From assembly GCA_003644265.1 (NCBI GenBank), contig QNBX01000143.1:1-11513 (forward strand): 11,513 nucleotides of DNA. The letters are read 5' to 3'. The stretch's first letter is position 1. Each line of letters begins with the position of its first letter. The DNA comes from Planctomycetota bacterium (GTDB lineage: Bacteria > Planctomycetota > B15-G4). Below, piece after piece: positions 6,136-11,513 of the stretch. Under the pieces are notes generated by a model. The model was given only the letters and a program-made list of their open reading frames with translations, searched no databases and was not told where the DNA came from. Both the position numbers and the translations under genes were made by a program.

Positions 6136-6426
6136 GTGCACCTCGGGCGCGTCATCGGCCGGGTCGTCGCCACGCGGCGCAGCGATGGTCTGCAAGGCCA
6201 GCGCTTCCTGATCGTGCGCCCGCTCGATGAGCGCGGCGAGGCCTGCGCGCCCACGCTGGTGGCCTGCGACGTGGTGCAGTCGGGCCTCGGCGACGTGGTG
6301 CACGTGTGCGACGGGCGCGAGGCCACCCTGGCGCTGGAGACCAGCTTCGTGCCGGTGGACGCCACGCTGGTGGGCCACGTCGAGCAGTTCGCCCACGAGA
6401 CGCCCACGGCGAAGCGACGCCCATGA
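6136..6426 (+). CDS. Microcompartment vertex protein, EutN/CcmL (BMC-P) paralogue 2
   Basis: This 96-aa protein starts at GTG 6136 with GAGG 7 bases upstream, inside the end of the preceding gene. The domain is recognisable (HLGRVIGRVVATRRSDGLQG, FLIVRPLDERGE, DATLVGHVEQF), but key consensus parts have changed. The usual DTVGAG is DVVQSGLGD, and the usual GSSAR is replaced by DGREATLAL. This divergence suggests a specialised vertex protein with a different central pore or neighbour contacts (inference). The stop overlaps the next start as ATGA, indicating coupled translation. Confidence 0.92.
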   Translation: MHLGRVIGRVVATRRSDGLQGQRFLIVRPLDERGEACAPTLVACDVVQSGLGDVVHVCDGREATLALETSFVPVDATLVGHVEQFAHETPTAKRRP

Positions 6427-6734
6427 AGATCGGACGCGTCATCGGCACCGTGGTCACGCCGGTGCAGCACCCCGCCTACGACGGCATGACGCTGCTGGCC
6501 GTGCGCCCGCTGGACCCCGACGGCAGCGAGGCCGACGAGCGCATGTTCGTGGCCGTCGACCGCGCCCAGGCCGGGGTCGGCGATCGCGTGCTGCTGATGG
6601 CCGAGGGCAGCTCCGTGCGCGACGTGCTCGGCATGCCCCACGCGCCCATCCGCTGCGCGGTCGTCGGCGTCATCGACGAGATCGAGGTGGACGGCGCGCG
6701 CACCTATCCCACAACTCCCGGACACGAGGCCTGA
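6423..6734 (+). CDS. Microcompartment vertex protein, EutN/CcmL (BMC-P) paralogue 3
   Basis: This 103-aa protein starts at ATG 6423, overlapping the stop of paralogue 2 by 4 bases; an in-frame start at 6306 would lie deep inside the preceding gene. Matches to the EutN/CcmL family are KIGRVIGTVVTPVQHPAYDG, LLAVRPLDPDGSEAD, FVAVDRAQAGVGDRVLLMA, EGSSVRDV and CAVVGVIDEIEV. It keeps the GSS(A/V)R loop but not DTVGAG. Sets of three BMC-P genes are typical of PVM-type and some myxobacterial microcompartments. The stop is 2 bases before the aldolase start. Confidence 0.93.
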   Translation: MKIGRVIGTVVTPVQHPAYDGMTLLAVRPLDPDGSEADERMFVAVDRAQAGVGDRVLLMAEGSSVRDVLGMPHAPIRCAVVGVIDEIEVDGARTYPTTPGHEA

Positions 6735-6736
6735 CC

Positions 6737-7627
6737 ATGAGCGATCGCTGGAGCCGCGGTGGCAGCCCTGACGACCTGCCCACCTCAGACATCGACGCCA
6801 TCCCCAGCGCCTGCGATGCGCCGGCCGTGCAGCCCCAGCGAGCCGGCAAGCCCATCGGCGTCACGCCCTGGCAGGCCCCCGTCGCGCCGCCGCTGCGCCA
6901 CGGCGTGCTGACCGACGCCGCCCGCGACGACAAGGCGGCCCTGGCCAAGCAGATCTGCGACGTCATGCGCCTCATGTACGAGCAGGAGGTGGTGGTCGCC
7001 AACGACGGCAACGTCTCCTGCCGCCTGCCCAACGGCAACATCCTGATCACGGCCAGCGGCATCCTCAAGGGCTTCATGACGCCCGACGAGATCATCGAGT
7101 GCGACCCCGAGGGCAACAGCCTCGACGGGCGCCGGGTGACCAGCGAGATCAAGATGCACGTGGCGGCCTACCAGGTGCGCCCCGACATCCGCGCGGTGGT
7201 GCACGGCCACCCCATCTTCGCGGTGGCCTTCAGCCTGGCGGGGCTCTCGCTGGCCGAGTGCAACATCCCCGAGATCATCGTCACCATGGGCGCCATCCCC
7301 ACCGCGCCCTACGCCACGCCCGGCACCTACGATCTGCCCGCCGTGCTGGCCGGCCACCTCGCCAACGGCGACGCCGTGATCATGGAGCGCCACGGCGTCG
7401 TGACCGTCGGCAGCGACATCTTCGACGCCTTCAAGAAGATGGAGATGGTGGAGCACACCGCCAAGATCATGCACGCCGCCCAGACCCTCGGCGGCCAGGT
7501 CAAACCGCTCAACCAGCAAGAGGTGCAGGAGCTGCTCGACAGCCGCAAGGCCCTCGGCATCACCACGACCAACACGATGTGCTGGAAGTGCGGCGCCGAC
7601 CAGGAGTGCGAGGCGCCGGATGACTGA
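6737..7627 (+). CDS. Zinc class II aldolase, fuculose/rhamnulose-phosphate type, microcompartment-associated
   Basis: This 296-aa protein has GAGG 7 bases before its ATG. The core (about 65-255) matches the FucA/RhaD/AraD class II aldolase-adducin family: GNVSCRL (91-97), ILITASGILKGF (102-113), SEIKMHVAAYQVRPDIRAVV with E137, HGHP with zinc ligands H156 and H158, and MERHGVV with H219. Such enzymes cleave L-fuculose- or L-rhamnulose-1-phosphate to dihydroxyacetone phosphate and L-lactaldehyde. In PVM microcompartments the aldehyde is then processed inside the shell. Placement 2 bases after three vertex genes supports that role. The N-terminal extension of about 60 residues is Pro/Asp-rich. 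The C-terminal tail holds a helix (NQQEVQELLDSRKALG) and a Cys motif CWKCGADQEC (282-291). Either extension could serve targeting or metal binding (inference). The exact substrate is not determined. Confidence 0.92.
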   Translation: MSDRWSRGGSPDDLPTSDIDAIPSACDAPAVQPQRAGKPIGVTPWQAPVAPPLRHGVLTDAARDDKAALAKQICDVMRLMYEQEVVVANDGNVSCRLPNGNILITASGILKGFMTPDEIIECDPEGNSLDGRRVTSEIKMHVAAYQVRPDIRAVVHGHPIFAVAFSLAGLSLAECNIPEIIVTMGAIPTAPYATPGTYDLPAVLAGHLANGDAVIMERHGVVTVGSDIFDAFKKMEMVEHTAKIMHAAQTLGGQVKPLNQQEVQELLDSRKALGITTTNTMCWKCGADQECEAPDD

Positions 7628-7717
7628 GTCGGAATGGAGACGACTGTGCACTCATTGCCGACGTGCTTCGCTGGCGTCCTGTGCACATCCAGCTTGTAAT
7701 CACACAAGGCCACTGAG
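7628..7717. promoter_or_regulatory. Intergenic region before the ATPase/TOPRIM pair
   Basis: This 90-bp gap marks a sharp drop in G+C compared with the aldolase gene. It contains two copies of CTGTGCAC (7644-7651 and 7679-7686), 35 bases apart, each with a GTGCAC palindrome. These could be operator half-sites or chance. No clear promoter boxes can be named. AAGG about 9 bases before ATG 7718 is a weak ribosome binding site. Confidence 0.25.
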
Positions 7718-8938
7718 ATGACAGACTCGACGTTCATTGAGCGAGTAGCGCTGCGCAATTACAAGAGCATTGGCGCTTGCGATGTCAGGCTTGGAAATCT
7801 CACATTCCTCGTCGGTCCAAACGGGTCTGGAAAGAGCAACTTCCTAGATGCACTGGAGTTCCTTGCCGACGCCACAAGGAATTCCCTCGACCATGCCCTC
7901 AGAGGACGAGGCGGAATCAACGAAGTCCGTCGTCGCTCAAAGGGCCATCCAACTCACTTCGGCATTCGAGTCGAATTCCGAATCCCCAATATCGCAGTAG
8001 GCCATTATGCGTTCTTGCTAGGAGCCAAGAAGGACGCATACATAGTCCAGCGAGAAGAGCTCGCCTTCTCGGAACTTACCGCGCAAGGAACCATCTACCA
8101 TCGGTATTTGGTTGAGAATGGGGAAGTAGTTGAATGCACAACCCCCGCACCACCCGCCGCGTCTCGAGACCGGCTGTACTTGGTGAATATCTCTGGCCTT
8201 CCGCAGTACAGACCGATCTACGATGCGTTCTCGCGAATGGGGTTCTACAACTTGAATCCGGATGAGATGCGCGATCTCCAGCCGCCCGATCCAGGGGACT
8301 TACTCAAGAGCGACGGGAGTAACCTCCCAAGCGCACTTGCCGCCCTTGCGAGGAGGAACCCGAGAGCGAAGCAACGGGTTTGTGAATACCTTTCCTCCGT
8401 CGTCCCTGGTATTTCTGACTTCTCAACGATTACACAGGGAAATAAGGAGACGATCGAGTTCCGGCAACTTGTTGCAGGCGCACCCCAGCCATGGCGTTTC
8501 ACGGCATCAAGCATGTCCGATGGAACACTTCGAGCACTTGGGATCCTGACAGCCCTATTCCAGAACACGCGACCGGGCTCTAACCCCGCGCATCTCGTTG
8601 GGATAGAAGAGCCCGAGACAGCCCTGCACCCCGCTGCGGCGGGCGTTCTGATCGATAGCTTTGAGGAAGCGTGCGAACACGTCCAACTAATCGTAACTAG
8701 TCACAGCCCTGAGCTCCTAGACAACGAGGCCATCGGCAACGACAATCTACTTGCAGTAGTGTCAGATGATGGGAACACCCACATAGGCCCGATTGACAAT
8801 GCTGGTCGATCGGCGCTCAGAGACCATCTCTATACAGCGGGCGAGTTGCTGAGAATGGACCAGCTTCGCCCGGACCCGCAGAGCAGAGTCACGCCAGAGC
8901 AACTCGACTTGTTCAGGAAACTACATGCGGATCGCTAG
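7718..8938 (+). CDS. AAA/OLD-like (AAA_21) ATPase of a two-gene defence-like module
   Basis: This 406-aa protein opens with IERVALRNYKSIGACDVRLG, the typical start of RecF/OLD/SMC-like ATPases that fold on themselves. Walker A is GPNGSGKS (33-40). An ABC-type signature region lies at SSMSDGTLRAL (264-274), Walker B at HLVGIEEPETALHP (292-304), and the switch histidine in VTSHSPELL (326-334). No TOPRIM domain is fused to it, unlike true OLD nucleases; that function appears to be encoded by the next gene, which overlaps by 14 bp. Split ATPase plus TOPRIM pairs include PARIS (AriA/AriB) and RloAB/AbiL-like systems, which act against phage (established for those families). G+C and third-position bias are visibly lower than in flanking genes, pointing to horizontal acquisition. 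Confidence 0.88.
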   Translation: MTDSTFIERVALRNYKSIGACDVRLGNLTFLVGPNGSGKSNFLDALEFLADATRNSLDHALRGRGGINEVRRRSKGHPTHFGIRVEFRIPNIAVGHYAFLLGAKKDAYIVQREELAFSELTAQGTIYHRYLVENGEVVECTTPAPPAASRDRLYLVNISGLPQYRPIYDAFSRMGFYNLNPDEMRDLQPPDPGDLLKSDGSNLPSALAALARRNPRAKQRVCEYLSSVVPGISDFSTITQGNKETIEFRQLVAGAPQPWRFTASSMSDGTLRALGILTALFQNTRPGSNPAHLVGIEEPETALHPAAAGVLIDSFEEACEHVQLIVTSHSPELLDNEAIGNDNLLAVVSDDGNTHIGPIDNAGRSALRDHLYTAGELLRMDQLRPDPQSRVTPEQLDLFRKLHADR

Positions 8939-9509
8939 TATCGTGGAAGGGAAGGGCGACGCAGAGGCATTCCCTGTCCTCCTTCGTCGCATTCTCCACG
9001 ACGTGTGCCCGCGCGAGCACCATGACGTACTGCGGCCCATTCGCATTCCGCGCAGCAGGCTTGTTCGCCCAGGCGAATTGGAACGAGCGGCAGACCTAGC
9101 GTCCCGAATGACCGGCCCTGGTGACGCCGTGGTAGTCCTCATTGATGCAGACGATGACCGGCCTCAGTGCCTTGCACCAGAACTGCTCCACCGTTTGACT
9201 CGAAGGGACCGAGTTTACCGCGTAATTCTAGCCAACCGTGAGTTCGAGGCTTGGTTTCTCGCTGCAGCGAAATCGCTTCAAGGAAGACGAGGGCTTCGCG
9301 ACGACATCACAGCCCCCTCGAATCCAGAGGACATTCGTGACGCCAAGGGCTGGCTCCGCGAGCACTCAGTTAGTGGATCGTCATATCGACCCACTGCAGA
9401 CCAAGCAGCTCTCTCAGGCGTCCTAGATCTAGATCTCGCCATGCGCGCGCCGTCCTTCGCGAAGCTAGTTCGCGACATCCGCTCAGTCACTGAAGGAACA
9501 GCAACGTAG
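8925..9509 (+). CDS. DUF4276 TOPRIM-type protein, partner of the ATPase
   Basis: This 194-aa protein starts at ATG 8925 with AGGA 7 bases upstream, 14 bp before the end of the ATPase gene. TOPRIM-like acidic motifs are visible: IVEGKGDAEAFPVLLRRI (E8, D12) and AVVVLIDADDD (D74, D76). The family stretch ANREFEAWFLAA (103-114) and the late YRPTADQAALSGVLDLDLA segment match DUF4276 as I know it. In related ATPase-TOPRIM modules the small protein is a nuclease or tRNase effector held in check by the ATPase. An effector role here is inference. The low-G+C, less biased codon use matches the ATPase gene and not the neighbours. It converges on pgi across a 117-bp gap. Confidence 0.82.
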   Translation: MRIASIVEGKGDAEAFPVLLRRILHDVCPREHHDVLRPIRIPRSRLVRPGELERAADLASRMTGPGDAVVVLIDADDDRPQCLAPELLHRLTRRDRVYRVILANREFEAWFLAAAKSLQGRRGLRDDITAPSNPEDIRDAKGWLREHSVSGSSYRPTADQAALSGVLDLDLAMRAPSFAKLVRDIRSVTEGTAT

Positions 9510-9626
9510 AGTCCGACCAGTTTGGGTAAGTCGACTCGCCTTCGCCGCTAAAACATGACGGATTCCATAGGCGGAGTCTGTGCGCAGGGACTAAATGGGC
9601 ACTTGCCTCGGAAGAACGCCTTTGCC
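9510..9626. terminator. Convergent intergenic region, possible weak bidirectional terminator
   Basis: This lies between two convergent genes. An imperfect inverted repeat, GACTCGCC (about 9533-9540) with GGCGGAGTC (about 9570-9578), could form a stem with one bulge and a loop of about 30 bases. No U-tract follows on either strand, so terminator function is only suggested by the position. Confidence 0.25.
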
Positions 9627-11015
9627 TTACCCCGTCACCCGCCGCGCCGCGTCCAGCGACTGCGCCGCGCGCACGCGCTCGCCGTGCTCTTCGAAGCCGG
9701 GGCGACCCATCAAGCCGTAGGTGACGACCTTGCCGGCCTCCACGCCAGGCTGATCGAAGGCGTCGACGCCGTACAGCTCGCCGCCGTAGGCCGTCGCGCA
9801 CATGTTCCACATGAGGAACTCGCCCACGTGGGCGGCGTCCACGCGCGGGAAGTTGATCGTGGCGTTGGGCCGGCCCGCGTCCGTGAGCGCCTGGCGCGTG
9901 GCCACGCACTCGGCGTCCAGCAGCTGGCCGAAGCTCTTGCCGCCCAGGTACGACAGGCCCTCCAGGCCCGCGGGCGGCCCGGGGATCTGCACGTCGTCGG
10001 CGTGCTCCTCGACGCGCACAAAGGTGAAGACCTTGTCCTGCGGGCCGTCCACGAAGAGCTGCACCTGGCTGTGCTGGTCGGTGGCGCCCACGGCGCTGTG
10101 CGGCAGGGGCCCCACCCGCGTGCCGTCGGCGGTGCGCTTGCCCAGGCTCTCGGCCACCAGTTGCACGTTCCAGTCGCCCAGCAGGCGCAGGCGGTGGCTG
10201 TACGGAAACAACACCTGGATGCCGTGGTCGAGACGCGTGTCCATCAAGTGCCCGCTGGCCGCCATGAGCGCGCCGGGGTTGCTGGCGAAGTCGTCGCGCA
10301 GGCAAGCATCACGCCCCCTGGCCGCACCAGCCAACAGCGCCGCCGCGTCCCACCCCATCAGGCAGGCCGGCAGCAGCCCCACCGGCGTGAGCACGCTGAA
10401 GCGCCCGCCCACGTTGGCCGGCACCACGAACGACGCCAGCCCGTGCTCCTCGGCGAAGGGCCGCAGAAAGCCCTGCTCGGCGTCGGTGGTCACCACCACG
10501 CGCTCGGTCCAGCCGTCTCCCAGCTGCGCCTTGAGCGCCGAGAAGAACAGCAGAAACTGGCTCATGGTCTCGGCCGTCGAGCCCGACTTGGAGATCACGT
10601 TGAAGAGCGTCGTGTCCAGGTCGACCACCCGCAGCACGTCGGCCACCAGAGCCGGGTCGACGTTGTCGATCACCAGCAGCCGCGGCGAGCCGTTGCCCGG
10701 GTCGAGGTCGTGCAGCGCCGGCGACAGCGCCGCATGCAGCGCCCGCGTGCCCAGCGCCGACCCACCGATGCCCATGATCACCACCGTCGAGACGCGCCCC
10801 ACCACCTGCGCCGCGTACTCGGTGCACAGCTCCAGCGTGCGCAGATCGTCCGGCACATCAAAGAACCCATGCGTCCCCGCCGCGCGCTTGGCCGTCAGCC
10901 CCCCCAGGTGCCCCGCATGCGCCGCCGCCGCCTGCTCCAGCCAAGCGGGATCAAGCCCCACCTCACCCTGCGGACCTCCGCGGATCAGCGCTCCGTAGTC
11001 ATAGGTCAGCGGCAT
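9627..11015 (-). CDS. pgi: Glucose-6-phosphate isomerase
   Basis: This 462-aa protein starts at ATG 11015 (MPLTYDYGAL), with GGAG about 12 bases upstream. The frame stays open to 11504, but the extra residues are Gly/Trp/Arg-rich noise. It interconverts glucose-6-phosphate and fructose-6-phosphate in the cytoplasm. Both SIS-type sugar isomerase domains are present: VVIMGIGGSALGTRAL (78-93) and NVISKSGSTAETMSQFL (139-155). NVGGRFSVLTPVGLLPA (201-217) and YGVDAFDQPGVEAGK (415-429) match the two PGI signatures. Likely catalytic residues are R205, E289 (in QLVAESLGK), H315 (in TDQHSQVQL) and K429. The length fits the shorter bacterial PGI type. It is a chromosomal housekeeping gene and is not linked by operon to the microcompartment genes. 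Confidence 0.96.
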   Translation of the reverse strand: MPLTYDYGALIRGGPQGEVGLDPAWLEQAAAAHAGHLGGLTAKRAAGTHGFFDVPDDLRTLELCTEYAAQVVGRVSTVVIMGIGGSALGTRALHAALSPALHDLDPGNGSPRLLVIDNVDPALVADVLRVVDLDTTLFNVISKSGSTAETMSQFLLFFSALKAQLGDGWTERVVVTTDAEQGFLRPFAEEHGLASFVVPANVGGRFSVLTPVGLLPACLMGWDAAALLAGAARGRDACLRDDFASNPGALMAASGHLMDTRLDHGIQVLFPYSHRLRLLGDWNVQLVAESLGKRTADGTRVGPLPHSAVGATDQHSQVQLFVDGPQDKVFTFVRVEEHADDVQIPGPPAGLEGLSYLGGKSFGQLLDAECVATRQALTDAGRPNATINFPRVDAAHVGEFLMWNMCATAYGGELYGVDAFDQPGVEAGKVVTYGLMGRPGFEEHGERVRAAQSLDAARRVTG

Positions 11016-11329
11016 GACAGCACAGGCTCCAGAGGGCGATGCACCAGCCCTCGATCGTAGCCAACAACGCCACGTCGTTCCCCCTCCGAACGCCGCGCGA
11101 TTCCCACCCCAAGCCGCCAACGGCGTCGCACCTTCCAGCCCACCGCAAGCCCCGCCCCATCGCACCTGCCAGCACGCCCCAAGCCCCGCACCGTCCCACC
11201 AGCCAGCACGCCCCAAGCCCATACCTGCCGCCGCCTCCCCACCGCCGCAGGCGGCACCAGAGGATTCGCCCCGCGAACTCCGCATCCCCCAAACACCCCA
11301 CCCCGGGGGGGAGCCCCTCCACCCCCGGA
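11016..11329. other. C-rich non-coding region upstream of pgi
   Basis: No credible gene is present; minus-strand frames here are Gly/Trp/Arg-rich low-complexity. The region should contain the pgi leader and promoter, but no boxes can be named. It includes a 19-bp direct repeat and short C-runs. Confidence 0.5.
11168..11220. repeat. 19-bp direct repeat (two copies)
   Basis: GCCAGCACGCCCCAAGCCC occurs at 11168-11186 and again, identically, at 11202-11220, 34 bases apart start to start. The flanking bases are partly similar, so this may be a decayed longer tandem repeat within the C-rich leader of pgi. Confidence 0.8.
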
Positions 11330-11435
11330 GGCCGGTGCGAGCGGCTGGTTCCCGCAGCGAACCACCTGCGACCGGGCGGCCCCGCCGTCCCGGTTCAGGT
11401 GATCGAGCGAAGGGAACCAGCCGCTCGCACCGGCC
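11330..11435. repeat. Long nested hairpin with a perfect 24-bp outer stem
   Basis: Positions 11330-11353 and 11412-11435 are exact reverse complements over 24 bases (the left arm begins GGCCGGTGCGAGCGG). Inside, CACCTG (11363-11368) pairs with CAGGTG (11396-11401). ACCGGGCGGC (11371-11380) pairs with GCCG plus CCCGGT (11384-11394), with one bulged T and a CCC loop. The whole 106 bases can fold as one long interrupted hairpin on either strand. No T-run follows, so a simple intrinsic terminator is unlikely. A palindromic repeat element (REP/MITE-like) or a structured RNA is possible. Confidence 0.85.
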
Positions 11436-11439
11436 GGAC

Positions 11440-11511
11440 GCCCCCAGCCCCCAGCCCCCACACCCCCACACCCCGCCACCCCCCAGCCACCCATCTCCCC
11501 CCACACCCCCG
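11440..11511. repeat. C-run simple repeat; G-run tract on the minus strand
   Basis: Repeated units such as CCCCCAG and CCCCCACA run to the window end. The minus strand therefore carries many G3-G6 runs separated by 1-5 bases, a pattern able to form G-quadruplexes. It does not code for anything recognisable. Confidence 0.7.
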
Positions 11512-11513
11512 TA

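Noticed and set aside
7718..9626. The ATPase/TOPRIM pair as another integron cassette
   Set aside because: I found no GTTAGGC/GCCTAAC boxes or attC-like fold in either flank.
9555..11060. Long plus-strand open frame (501 codons) opposite pgi
   Set aside because: It is His/Arg/Ala-rich and antisense to a gene with full PGI signatures; high G+C opens such shadow frames.
11016..11504. N-terminal extension of pgi to 11504
   Set aside because: The extra 163 residues are Gly/Trp/Arg-rich translation of C-rich DNA, and PGI family similarity begins at or after the ATG at 11015.
1..11513. CRISPR array, tRNA or rRNA genes
   Set aside because: I saw no regularly spaced repeats with unique spacers and no tRNA or rRNA signature sequences on either strand.

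Overview
The window is high-G+C chromosomal DNA from a bacterium. Three EutN/CcmL microcompartment vertex genes followed directly by a class II aldolase is a layout known from Planctomycetes/Verrucomicrobia-type (PVM) microcompartments and also seen in some Myxococcota. I favour Planctomycetota, but nothing here fixes the taxonomy.

Left part (1-2160) is mobile DNA. The C-terminal half of an IS110-family transposase runs in from the left edge and is followed by about 500 bp of non-coding IS end. Next comes a small minus-strand gene packaged like an integron gene cassette. A recognisable attC half-site follows, then the N-terminal half of a second IS110-family transposase in the same orientation, truncated near 2155. 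Both IS copies appear to sit at the same position within two successive attC sites. The left IS end carries a foldable segment (801-898) with short matches to the attC target and to both IS ends, a candidate guide (bridge/seeker) RNA.

Middle left (2232-4406, minus) is a tightly overlapping three-gene operon: a MoaD/ThiS-like small protein ending in Gly-Gly, a lipoprotein with a LamG-like domain, and a BNR/Asp-box beta-propeller. The propeller plus MoaD-like pairing recurs in bacteria and has no settled function.

Middle right (4557-7627, plus) is a divergent five-gene operon: a secreted SurA-N-like protein, three BMC-P pentamer genes and a zinc class II (fuculose-phosphate-type) aldolase. No BMC-H or BMC-T shell gene, aldehyde dehydrogenase or PduL is present here, so the rest of any compartment must be encoded elsewhere.

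Right part: a visibly less G+C-rich two-gene unit (7718-9509, plus) encodes an AAA/OLD-like ATPase overlapping a TOPRIM-type DUF4276 protein. It looks like a horizontally acquired, defence-like module. Converging on it is a complete glucose-6-phosphate isomerase gene (9627-11015, minus). The last 500 bp upstream of pgi are non-coding and C-rich, with a 19-bp direct repeat, a long nested hairpin with a perfect 24-bp outer stem (11330-11435), and a G-run tract on the minus strand.
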